From: Chara braunii
Taxonomy: Eukaryota > Streptophyta > Charophyceae > Charales > Characeae
Direction of reading: 5' to 3'
Assembly (NCBI GenBank): GCA_003427395.1
Contig: BFEA01000003.1
Location: forward strand, 3,567,684 to 3,587,913
DNA length: 20,230 bases
Shown here: piece after piece, positions 1-8,290 of the stretch
Layout: every line of letters starts with the position of its first letter
Numbering within the stretch: position 1 is the first letter of the stretch
The notes under the pieces: model-generated
Seen by the model: the letters and a program-made list of their open reading frames with translations, nothing else
Databases searched by the model: none
What the model was told of the DNA's origin: nothing
Position numbers and translations under genes: made by a program

Positions 1-180
1 GCGACCCCCCTGCAACCAACCAACCAATCAATCAATAACAAAAAAAAAGTTTAAAAAACATTAAAAAAAAACTTTTTAATAAAGTTTTTGTTCTTTTTTT
101 TGGGGGGGGGGGGTAAAATTTTAAATGTTTTTTTTTTTCGTTTTTCAATTTTTAAAAATCGAAAATGAAGTCTGATGACT
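1..180. repeat. A/T/G homopolymer low-complexity region
   Basis: Successive runs of A, T and G, including a G run near 101-112 and T runs on both sides, form low-complexity DNA. No start codon, RNA motif or repeat family can be recognised here. Runs of this kind are also prone to assembly or sequencing length error. Confidence 0.85.
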
Positions 181-800
181 CTGATTCCAAAATGCGATTT
201 TTTTTTGCTTTTTCATTTAAATGTGCCTGTCATTTTTCATTCAAATGTTGCCTGTCGTTTTTCATTTAAATGTGATTTGTTTTCATTTAAATCATACATG
301 CAAGCGCACGCCGTGCGGAACGTCTGGCGCACGAGCAGACCCGCACGGTGTGGCGCACGGGGGAAATATTCACTCAGAAAAAAAGGGGTCGCATGGCTGG
401 GTCAATGGTCACCTGCGTCCCCTTCGAAGATTTGTTGTGGGATGGGGGAAAAAAAAAAGAAAACCTAGTGGGAGGGTAATGCCGCTACCGAAAGGTCAGC
501 ACTGATGTCCCAGACACCTATTTTAGGCTATTTCTCATGCCCAATTGGACAGAAAGAAAAATCTGTATGACTGTACTTCAAAAAGATCAGTTCCTTACAT
601 GTTGCGCTCTTCTATATCTACAAAAACAGCGGAAAAAGAAAAGAAGGGAAACTGCCACTGGTACAGCGCACGAGCAGGTGCTGCGCCGCACGGTATGGTG
701 CATGGTGCAGTTGCAAGTATGATTTAAATTGAAAAATGTTGCCTGTCGTTTTTCATTTAAATCATTAAATGTGATTTTTTTTTCGTTTTTCATTTTTTAC
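181..800. repeat. Complex direct and inverted repeat region
   Basis: Two blocks (about 211-340 and 664-800) share modules. A 29-base stretch at 243-271 recurs exactly at 734-762 in direct orientation, and a 12-base module at 327-338 recurs at 666-677. Two other modules are inverted: 286-297 is the reverse complement of 717-728, and 311-318 is the reverse complement of 686-693. The block between them (340-660) has no recognisable gene. The short open frames here come from the repeats and show no protein family. It could be a rearranged satellite or a fold-back transposon remnant. Confidence 0.6.
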
Positions 801-810
801 TAATTTATAT

Positions 811-922
811 TTTCGGGAAAAAATCCCGAAAGTCCACGGACGGAAGCCCACCGCCTCTGGCCGAGGCAGCGGTTGGGTTCCCGACCATCGGCCCCAAACA
901 TGCCCCCGGTCATGGCCGGGGG
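811..922. other. Cluster of GC-rich hairpins
   Basis: At least three perfect hairpins lie within 112 bases. Stem 811-818/824-831 has 8 bp and an A5 loop. Stem 853-857/863-867 has 5 bp and a 5-base loop. Stem 903-909/916-922 has 7 bp, all G:C, and a 6-base loop. A weaker pairing sits at about 871-888. No gene overlaps. This may be part of a fold-back element or a structured transcript; its role is unknown. Confidence 0.6.
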
Positions 923-968
923 TGATTCACTGATGACAGCACATGCACACACCTCACTCTAACATTGC

Positions 969-994
969 AAAAAAAAAAAAAAAAAAAAAAAAAA
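969..994 (+). repeat. Poly(A) tract flanked by a 9-base duplication
   Basis: A run of 26 A is bordered by the same 9 bases (AACATTGCA) at 961-969 and 993-1001. This resembles the tail and target duplication of a retroposed sequence with no body between them, or simply slippage. Confidence 0.7.
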
Positions 995-1001
995 CATTGC
1001 A

Positions 1002-1646
1002 CATGATGTACTCCAAGACTCGACCAATGAAGAAGAATTATCCATACAGACTGCAGTTGGGGTATCCTCCTCCCCAGCAGACTGACTGGGATGGACTGAC
1101 ACGGTACAGACGGCAGTAACGTACGAAATGACTAAACGACCTGCGGGCGGCCTGTGAGATCAGGCCGACAGCCAGGTCCCATACGCTGAACCAATAGAAA
1201 AGCCAAATAGCTGCGGCTATGGGCCGGGGTAAATAGAGGACCGCTGCAGAGTGGCAGATGTTGCATCTTCAGCCTGCGCCCAGGCCGCCTGATGTGGAAC
1301 AGCTAAAACTAACAAAGCCGTATCCCCCTTGATACCTCGAGATTGATTTGTAGGCTATATCATCCTATATGTCCTCTTCATGCCTTCCATTGGCAGTGTC
1401 AGGTCAGTCTCAATCTGCATCCATTCGCGAAACACTAGCTTGTAGTCATTCTGGATGGGGGACAAATCCTCCTCCCTTCCCCCTTGCCATACAACAGATG
1501 CTATCCATCCCCTGTTTTCCCCACCCAGCCAGTCTTTGTTGAAGATGTTTACTCTTTGTTGCATACCTTTTTCCTGTAACAAACGATTTCGTCAAAACGG
1601 GCATTTTATATTCTTTGAGCGAAATTGAAACCTACTTATTTGGCAC
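1002..1646. other. Spacer with no recognisable gene
   Basis: Mixed-composition DNA without a convincing coding frame, RNA gene or clear repeat. Open frames on either strand are below 80 codons and match no family I recognise. The stretch ends exactly where element A's 5' LTR begins (TG at 1647). Confidence 0.6.
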
Positions 1647-1747
1647 TGTAATAGCCCGCCTTAACACAGACTGAGAAGTTGTGAGAACACTGCTGATTTC
1701 TGAAGTTCTGCCGATGGAATGGATGCCTTGCTGAGATTCCCGCATTC

Positions 1748-2200
1748 TGCTGAGTTTTCTAAGTCTGTATGTTTGCGTGCTTGTTGACCTGCGTGCCTGT
1801 CTGAGTGCTTGTCGGCATGAGTGTGCGTGTGACCCGCAAGGGTACTTGCTTGTTTGGCAGGCCCGTAGGGCCGGTACTTACCTGTGGCCGTGGCATTGAG
1901 GGTTGCAGCAGGGGAAAACACCCAAGTGGCGGAGCCAGAGGTCCGCGGCACTTAGAGCAGCGGAAAAACACTCAAGTAGCAGGTAGGCCGGTACCGCACC
2001 CAGTAGCAGGAGATGTGTCAGGTACTCGAGGCTCAGCAGAAGAAGACAAAGTTGGCATTTTTAGAGGCCCAGTAGCGGTAGGCTAGGTCTAGGCCGGTAC
2101 CAGTCCATCCAGTCTGAGTCTAGAGCCTGTATGGGCAATATCAGAGTCTCCAATGATGTTTCCCTCCGAAAGGGAGGCGGTACCGGTTGCTTGGGAGGCC
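1748..2200 (+). repeat. LTR block unique to 5' copy, with internal repeats
   Basis: This block is missing from the 3' LTR, where sequence equivalent to 1747 joins directly to sequence equivalent to 2201 with about 6 extra bases. It contains a repeated GGCCGGTAC-type motif (near 1868, 1985, 2091 and a variant near 2177) and an imperfect duplication of about 27 bases (near 1911 and 1957). Either the 3' LTR suffered a deletion or the 5' LTR carries an insertion. Confidence 0.7.
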
Positions 2201-2241
2201 GAGCGGCCTGGAAGTCACCGCCCAGGAGGCAAGTAGGCCGC

Positions 2242-2250
2242 TATATCAAA
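2242..2250 (+). promoter_or_regulatory. TATA-like box in element A 5' LTR
   Basis: TATATCAAA sits in a GC-rich context in the U3-like part of the LTR, and an equivalent TATATCAAG is kept in the 3' LTR at 9971-9979. The conserved placement suggests the RNA polymerase II promoter of the element. No transcript start can be seen from sequence alone. Confidence 0.45.
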
Positions 2251-3063
2251 AGGCCGAGGGAAGAGCCCGGCCTCATTCTTCAGTGTGCAATTTGGCGACA
2301 CACTGTTGGTGCGCTGGCTGGAGGAGCGCTGGCTACTACAGCGCTGCTGGGAGGAAGAAGCCGGGAGCTTCCACCTTGGCTATGGTGGAGCTCTACCGGT
2401 AGGAGGAGGAGGGAGAAGGGGACCAAGGAGGAGAGTGGCGAGGTACCTACCTGGCTATGGGGGACACCATCTTCATCACCTTGTTAGGCGCTGCATCTGG
2501 AAGGCCCCGGTTGGGGTAGTGCCGCACCAAGGAAGCTCGGGGCAGAGAGGCATGGCGGCCTAGTGAGCAGCGGCATAGCTGCTTTGCGTTGTCCTTTGCA
2601 CAGGAAGGCAGCGACGTAGTTGCTTTGAGTTGTCCTTTGGACAGGAGGGTTAGCCCTCGGTAGTTCCCCATAGCCTCGACCTACATGTGAGAGGAAGGAG
2701 AAGGATGGCCATGGCTATGGTGGACCTCATGTTGTGCCTGCAGTGATCCCCCATCGTTGAAGATCAAAGTAGCAACTTGCAGTGTGTAGGTGCAGATATG
2801 GCTGCCACCCTCAAGCTCGCCTAACTTGAGGGGAGCCCTAAAGTCACTCCTTGTCTTCCTTGAAGTCCAGATTAAAGTTGTAGGTGCCCCTCACTGTCGC
2901 CTCTCTCCAATTGCATCACGAAGTCCCACCTTGTGTCTCGCCACCACAAACATGCACTCAAGCTACCTGGCTGGGTCTAATGTCGACCCTACAGTGCCTA
3001 CACGGCCCTGCCAGGTGGGAGCAGTTTACCTTCACCACGCTGCCCCACTTAACCCTAACTTCC

Positions 3064-3108
3064 AACCCTAACCCTAAGTGGTTAGTCCTTACCACTTAGG
3101 TTAGGGTT
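3064..3108. other. Telomere-like hairpin
   Basis: The left arm 3064-3081 (CCCTAA-type repeats then AAGTGG) is complementary to 3092-3108 (CCACTTAGG then TTAGGG), with one bulged base and a 10-base loop. Another CCCTAA copy lies just upstream near 3053. It lies in the inverted leader of element A. Confidence 0.6.
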
Positions 3109-3146
3109 ATGGCGGCAAAGTCAACTCTCGCCAGCAAGTAGAATCC

Positions 3147-3158
3147 GCTCTGATACCA
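3147..3158 (-). other. Primer-binding site for tRNA-iMet, wrong strand
   Basis: On the minus strand TGGTATCAGAGC follows the LTR end by one base. This 12-mer matches the usual plant initiator-methionine tRNA primer-binding sequence, complementary to the tRNA 3' end. The sense-strand element has no such site between its 5' LTR and gag, so priming of its own minus-strand cDNA would not be possible as arranged. Confidence 0.85.
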
Positions 3159-3159
3159 A

Positions 3160-3342
3160 TGTTACGATCCTGGCCAATTTCGAAGTATACATTCATTAGA
3201 AAGTACAGTGTCGTCCAATTGCAAAAAGAAATGAATGAACTTGAGAGGAGAGAGAGGGAAAGAAGAAGACGAAGAAGTAAGAAAGAAGAAGAAGATGATG
3301 TACTCCAGCATAGACCAAAGATAATGCTCTTCTTCTTCGCCA
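3160..3342 (-). repeat. LTR U5 end in reverse orientation
   Basis: This is the reverse complement of the 3' LTR end (10631-10812). I count about 94% identity by eye, the mismatches concentrated in a purine-rich stretch near 3260-3280. On the minus strand it finishes in GTAACA, as the 3' LTR does on the plus strand. The apparent open frame across it, and the similar one antisense to the 3' LTR, reflect shared LTR sequence and not a protein gene. Confidence 0.9.
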
Positions 3343-4264
3343 ATGTGAGAAGGGGGTGAGTTTCTTTCAATCTTAAGAGCCCGGCCACTCAGGTAAGTGT
3401 TGTGCCACCAGGGCGCCCATGTGTGTGTGCATGAAATTGACTGCCTGTTGGGGTATTATGGGTTCTTCTTCCATCCTCCATAGTCTTTATCTTGTGTGAG
3501 GTGTGTGAACTAACTACTCACCGGACGAGGGAATGAATGGAGTATCTTGTGTGTCACGCTATATCTTTCTACAATGTTTTGTTTATTTCATTATGAATGG
3601 TTGTAGTCTATAGATTCTTTCTGGGGCTGAATTTCGTTTTTCAATTCAGTAGGGGCAAAGAGTAGGTCTTTGTGGAACTCTTGTTGGTTGGGACCCGGGT
3701 CTGACTCCACTGGGACAATTTGGGACTCAGTGGGACTGGGTCCAAACATAAAGGGGCCCTCAGACCCAAATTTGTTGACGTCAGTTACTTTGCTCTATCT
3801 AATTGGGACTCAGAGTTCATGCTTTCGGACCTGGACACTCGCTGCTGAGGGAATCTCAACTGAGACGTTTTAACGGACTTCACTGCACGATCAGTACACT
3901 TTGAATTTGATTTGTTGTGTCTTCACGGAGCTGAGTCCCGCTAGGCTTGAGAGGACCTCATATGTAGTCAAACCAGACTGTGTGGCGGAACCAAATCTTT
4001 CTCATCTTTATTTTTTGTTTTGACGACTCCCCAGTCCAAATGAGTTGCCACTCCGGCTAGGAGTTCTACCTTCTCTTCTGATTGCTTTCAAGCTGTTTCT
4101 TTCATTGGGTTCGTTAAATGCTCTTGCGTCTACATGATCACAAACGAGAGAGAAAGAGAGAAGAGAGAAGTTTTTGAGTGTTGCTCTTGAGGGGGTGAGG
4201 AGAGGGAAGAGGAGGGAAGTACAGACCTCTCTTCAGAGACTTATTGACACCCTCGTCCTCCATC
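3343..4264 (+). other. Element A leader / 5' untranslated region
   Basis: This is noncoding sequence between the inverted block and the first gag-like ATG. It is T-rich in places, with a GGGACTCAG/GGGACTGG-type motif repeated around 3690-3820. No RNA gene or domain is recognisable. The last ~60 bases before gag are purine-rich. A long leader before gag is usual for plant Ty3/gypsy elements. Confidence 0.55.
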
Positions 4265-5761
4265 ATGGCATCTGTAGCAGAATGGAAGCTGCAAATGGAC
4301 GCTGCCCCTGAGGCAGAAAAAGCGCAGTACAAGTTCTTCTATGAAAAAGCAATTGAAGAGAGAAGAAGAAGAGAAGGAGAAAGAGAGGGGAGACAAAATA
4401 AAGGCTCATGAAGCCGTTTTCAGTATCGTGCCCGCCCAATACTGATGTGGAGGTGGAAGAGAAGACTGTCCCACTCCTCAGGGCTTTAGTAGAGGTCCGG
4501 GTTGTTGAAGACCATACAGGCCAACTCGCCAAAGTGTTTGATGAACTCAAGAAGTTGCGCGAGGATATGGCCCTAATGGCGCAGCAACACCGTGACCAGC
4601 TGCAATATTTTGCTAATATTCAGTCAGCCCAAGGTGTCCTTCTGCCTGTTTACCCTGCTTCTAGTGTTGCGTGTCAGTCCGTTCTTGCCTCTCTAACTGT
4701 ATCTTCTACTTCTTCTTCTTCTTCTTTGAGTGTGGTCAACAACCTATCCGGATCTGCAGCAGGTTCCACCCCGTTGTTGCTGCTGCTGCAGTGGCAAGTG
4801 GCAGTGCAGGGCAAGTGCAGGGCATTTTGGAACTGTTGCAGCCCCGAATTCGGATCCAACAACCGCTGGTCCTAACTGCAGCTTTCCTTACATGGATAGA
4901 AAGGCGACACATATTCCATCTAAATACGACGGAAAAGACGATATTGAATCATGGATCAACTTTATGCGATCCTACTTTGATGTGCTGGGAACCCTCCCGG
5001 TTACTCAGTCATTGGTCCTAGGGACTAATGTGGAACCCGCCGTAAGAGGCTTCTTAGAAGTCCAAGCTATACAGTCAGACTATAAAAGAATAGACCTCAA
5101 CAAATGGTTGAAGACTACGCCTGTAGCCACACCCGAAGTGCTCTTGATCAAGCAATATGTTGATCCGCATGTTGCAGCCAAAGCTAGACTCAAGCTCGAC
5201 AAGTTCAAGCCAAGCAAGTGGACCGGCTCCATGCATAGTCTGCAGCGTTACGTTAGTAAATTCTCTGCCACTCCTGATTTGGAGATGACTGCGCAGTCCT
5301 ACTTGGATATGATTAAAGGCGCGGTTCCCTCTACTGTAACACATCGCCTGGGGCGCGGACTCATAAAGTATACAGATTGGCTTTCCCTCATGCGGGATTT
5401 GGTCAAGTTGGAGGCAAAAGACCTCCCGGGTGGATCGGGTGGCAAAAAGACCACCAGCCGCAAATGGTTTCCAGGCAGCAACCGTTTTGCATCGTACGAT
5501 CTACTTGAGGTTGACGAGGAGACCTTCACAGAGGACCCTTCTCTTGGTGACGATCAAGAGCAAGACTGCGAGGCATCTTGCTCTTCGTCGGCCCATGAGT
5601 CTGATTATGTGGATGATGATGAATCAATGAATGCCTTCAAGAAGACTGCCTTCAAAAGTAAGGGACCGAGGAACACAATGAAGAACAATACTAACACCAT
5701 TCTCCTTCCCAAAGGAGCGAAGATTTCACCCAAACCGGAAGATCCTGCCACAAAACCATAG
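4265..5761 (+). pseudogene. gag: Element A gag (capsid region), frameshifted
   Basis: The structural protein that would form virus-like particles. A first short frame (4265-4402, 45 residues) starts MASVAEWKLQ and ends in a charged ER-rich tail. The next frame (4408-4875) continues with an acidic/helical N-terminal region, MALMAQQHRDQLQ. A third frame, from about 4870 to 5761, carries the capsid-like core: motif YDGKDDIESWINFMRSYF near residues 64-81 of the 343-residue frame, then a helical region ending at LMRDLVKLEAKDL. The C-terminal part is acidic, then basic. The three pieces are in different frames, so at least two indels have occurred. A TAG at 5759-5761 closes the last piece. I infer Gag from position and the W..F core. 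Confidence 0.75.
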
Positions 5762-5764
5762 GTA

Positions 5765-6070
5765 GTGGAAACACAGTGTGAAGAAGGGGGTTTGCCTGCA
5801 CTGCACCAAACCGGGACACTCAATCCAACATTGCTTCAGATTGCAGCAGGGAAACCAACAAAGGGGGTCAAGACATCATCAACACACTCTACAGACGGAG
5901 AGGCTGAACACGTAAGTGCAGATCCTTCGTCGGATTATGATCCTACTCAACAAACCTCTCTTGAGACCTCATCTGATGCTGATTCCAAGGCTGAGAAACT
6001 GCACATCCTCTACAAAGAGCCTTGGGTGGAGTTGGAAGAAATTGACTTTCATGCTCTCTTGTCGCGCTAG
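5765..6070 (+). pseudogene. Element A gag-protease linker
   Basis: It is in the same frame as the gag core. After the displaced knuckle it encodes an acidic, Ser/Thr-rich linker ending in DFHALLSR and a TAG stop at 6068-6070. It lies directly before the protease in the same frame, so it was probably part of one Gag-Pol reading frame. It has no catalytic motif; it is identified by position. Confidence 0.55.
5781..5837 (+). pseudogene. gag: Element A Gag zinc knuckle in a shifted frame
   Basis: A nucleic-acid-binding CCHC knuckle, CLHCTKPGHSIQHC (C-x2-C-x4-H-x4-C), is encoded at 5793-5834 in a different frame from the gag core (ending 5761) and from the acidic linker that follows. In the main frame this stretch reads as an unrelated peptide, so compensating indels must flank it, one at about 5762-5780 and one between about 5840 and 5900. 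Knuckle position between the capsid and protease is as expected for Gag nucleocapsid. The frame is too short to be found by a simple length cut-off. Confidence 0.8.
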
Positions 6071-6076
6071 GCTCAC

Positions 6077-6500
6077 ATGAAGCAAGAACGCACGCAAGGG
6101 AAAACGAAGTTGATCTTCTTCAAACTCTGCATTAACGACCGTTACATCCGTGCGTTGGCTAATTGTGGTGCAACCGCCAACTACTTCTCACTGCACGGCA
6201 TTCGTAAGGCACACTTGGGAATGAAGCCAGTGACTTTGCAGAATCCTTGTCAGACCCATGTGGGCAACCAAGAGGTTGTCATATCTACCCATGGAATCAA
6301 AGGTGTGCGCACTACCTTTGACGCAGACCGCACAATCACGCATGAGTTGAACTTCTATGTCCTTGATAAGTGCCCCTTCGACGCGGTTATTGGCTTGGGC
6401 TGGTTGCAGGCCCAATGTGAAAGAACCACGTGGAAGGACTCACAATTCATGGTCAAAGATGCTATGGGAATCGAGCGTCCAGTCCTTTTGGATGAGCCGC
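6077..6500 (+). pseudogene. Element A aspartic protease, catalytic Asp lost
   Basis: A retropepsin-like protease that would cut the Gag-Pol polyprotein. The active-site strand reads ALANCGATANYFS (residues 26-38 of the frame starting at 6077), where the family has D-S/T-G. The catalytic Asp is replaced by Asn (AAT at 6161-6163). The second conserved strand is present as FDAVIGLGWL near residues 97-106. The frame continues without interruption into the RT N-terminal region. With Asn at the active site the enzyme should be inactive even if expressed. Assignment is firm from these two motifs and the gene order. Confidence 0.85.
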
Positions 6501-6779
6501 ACGAATCCCCAGTGACTTTTCTCAATGCAATGAAATTCTACACAAAGTGGTGCAGGTGCAAAGTTGATGAGCAAATGTATATAGCCTTTGATAGACCTGC
6601 TCATGTGCCTTCTATTTTTGTTGTACATAATGATTCTACTTTGCATGCCGTTTCTACTTTTGATGCAACTACTTCTACCTATACTAAGCCTACTTCTAGT
6701 CCAAACGACTCTGCTTCAAATCCTGTTGTTTTGGCTACACTTATGCAATCCGGTATGCTTGCACCAGAATGTGATGATC

Positions 6780-7561
6780 CACCTCCGGAAATTCCTTCGG
6801 AGATCTGCAGCCTTCTCGACCGATTTCCTGAAGTTTTGGCCGAACGGCATGAAGTCCCCGTGCGTCCGATCCGACACAAAATCAAGTTGATAGAGGGCAA
6901 CACTCCTCCAAACGGTTGTGTCTATCGAATGGGCTCAAGCGAATTGGAGGAGTTGCGTAGGCAGATCGATGACATGCTTGAAAAAGGATGAATCAAGCCA
7001 AGCGAATCCGAATTCGATGCGCCAGTTTTGTTTGTTCCTCAGAAGGGAGGCAAACTACGGATGTGTATTGATTACCGCGAACTGAACAAAATAACCAGAA
7101 AGAATGCATACCCTTTGCCACGCATTGACAACCTGCTTGATACTGCGGGTGGATGCAAGGTCTTCAACAATATTGATTTCAAGTCAGGTTACCACCAGAT
7201 TGAAGTCGACCCTGCAAACTAACATAAAACTGCATTCAAAACTCGCGATGGGCTGTATGAGTTTACCGTTATGCCTTTCAGCCTCACAAATGCACCTGGG
7301 CTGTATGAGTTTACCGTTATGCCTTTCGGCCTCACAAATGCACCGGCCATCTTCCAAAGTCTTATGGACAAGGTGTTCTGCAATCAGATCAAACGATTTG
7401 TTGTTGTTTATTTGAACGACATCCTAATCTTCAGCAAGTCGATGAAGGAGCACATGAGACACCTTGGGGAAGTGTTGCAGATCCTCAAGGATGCGCAAGT
7501 TCATCTCAACTTAGAGAAATCTGAGTTTGGGAGGGACAACATCATCTACCTTGGACACTGA
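6780..7561 (+). pseudogene. Element A reverse transcriptase, with YLND
   Basis: RNA-templated DNA polymerase, in the same frame as gag and protease. Visible blocks in order: PVRPIRHKIKL entry, the RMGSSELEELRRQIDDMLEKG helix, then VLFVPQKGGKLRMCIDYREL, NIDFKSGYHQI (first catalytic Asp present), GLYEFTVMPFGLTNAP, and VVVYLNDILIFSKS. The last has YLND for Y-x-D-D, so the first Asp of the pair is Asn (codon 7415-7417). In-frame stops are TGA 6989-6991, TAA 7220-7222 and TGA 7559-7561. A 48-base tandem duplication (7249-7344) repeats the GLYEF block. The enzyme is inactive as encoded. Confidence 0.9.
7249..7344 (+). repeat. 48-base tandem duplication inside RT
   Basis: 7249-7296 and 7297-7344 are identical except A7280 versus G7328. 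The unit is exactly 16 codons, so the frame is kept and the conserved GLYEFTVMPF(S/G)LTNAP block occurs twice in a row. Confidence 0.95.
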
Positions 7562-8290
7562 TTGTCCGTTGTAGGCCTAGAGCTTGAGGCAACCAAAGTG
7601 GAGGTCATCCGCAAATGGCCGCAAGCGGCAAATGTCTGAGAATTGTGATCTTTTCTTGGTCTTGCGTCGTACTACCGTAAGTTTGTGCCCAAATTCTCTA
7701 TCATCGCCCGTCCGCTGTCCAAATGGACAAGCAAGAACGTGTCCTACACATGGGATGGGGAATGCACAACAACCTTCCAAGCATTGAAGGAGGCTTTGGT
7801 GAGTCATCCAGTGCTTCGCATTGCAGATCCCAAACTTACATTCGTAGTAACCACGGATGCAAGCTTGTATGGGATTGGTGCAGTGCTGCAACAAGATGAT
7901 GTTGACAGCTTACGTCCGCTTGAGTATTACAACAAACGCATGTCCAGTTACAAGGTAGCTGCCTCCACTTACATGCGAGAACTTTATGCCTTGAGAGAGG
8001 CACTAGATCATTGGAAACACTACCTCTTGGGTCGCCATTTCAAAGTGTTCTCAGACCATGAGACTTTGAAATGGATCCAGAAACAGAATAATCCATCAAA
8101 TACATTGACCCGCTGGCTGCATGAGATTACTGTGTATGATTTTGAACTTGAGCACAAGAAAGGTTGTTACAATCGCGTTGCGGATGCTTTGTCTCGCCAT
8201 CCTGAGTACATGACTTGCCTTGTGGGTTCCTACGATCTTCGTAAAAATTTGAAAGAGGAACTCGTCGAGCATACTGCCAAGGACCCATAA
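7562..8290 (+). pseudogene. Element A RT connection and RNase H
   Basis: RNase H would degrade the RNA strand of the RNA/DNA hybrid. The connection region has TGA stops at 7637-7639 and 7646-7648 flanking the normally conserved SFLGLASYYRKF block. After that 7685-8287 is open for 201 codons. The RNase H domain keeps the acidic tetrad: TTDAS (Asp, 7856-7858), MRELYAL (Glu), FSDHETLKW (Asp) and VADALSRH (Asp). It also keeps the usual KRMSSYKVAASTY block. A TAA at 8288-8290 ends this piece, and the reading continues in the same frame into integrase. Of element A's catalytic domains, RNase H looks the best preserved. Confidence 0.9.

Larger units (their letters stand above)
1647..2744 (+). repeat. 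Element A 5' LTR (U3 and part of R/U5)
   Basis: Aligns with the 3' LTR start (9834 onward) through the first ~100 bases and again from 2201 to 2744 (versus 9931-10527). By eye identity is roughly 95% apart from indels. A ~450-base block (1748-2200) is present here and absent from the 3' copy, and the 3' copy has two additional 41-base units. The match stops abruptly at 2744; the LTR's U5 end is not downstream in the expected orientation but lies reversed at 3160-3342. Confidence 0.85.
2745..3342 (-). other. Inverted segment: U5 end, primer-binding site and leader
   Basis: Read on the minus strand this ~600-base block runs: LTR U5 end (3342 to 3160), a short spacer, a tRNA-iMet primer-binding site, then leader (about 3146 to 2745). 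That is the order expected just after the 5' LTR on the plus strand. Flipping the block would put it in line between 2744 and 3343. The 104 LTR bases corresponding to 10527-10630 are missing at the junction. The simplest reading is a local inversion with a small deletion. The alternative is an independent minus-strand fragment of the same family inserted here. The block has no coding frame of interest. Confidence 0.7.

Noticed and set aside
1005-1040. Short similarity to the inverted LTR end (GATGTACTCCA then GACCAA)
   Set aside because: Only 11 consecutive bases match; not enough to call another LTR fragment.
1805-2563. Several overlapping open frames of 70-118 residues in the 5' LTR
   Set aside because: They lie in LTR sequence, overlap in different frames and are not kept in the 3' LTR copy.
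3159-3359. Plus-strand frame of 66 residues rich in Arg/Glu/Lys that is also found, in similar form, on the minus strand at 10580-10828
   Set aside because: Both are antisense readings of the same LTR U5 end; similarity comes from LTR homology, not protein conservation.
4674-4862. Minus-strand frame with an acidic run opposite element A gag
   Set aside because: It is a shadow of a TCT/TTC repeat in gag on the plus strand.
5759-6070. Programmed stop read-through or frameshift between gag and pol in element A
   Set aside because: Other random stops and indels are spread through the element, so these two TAG codons are more simply decay; no conserved read-through context was seen.
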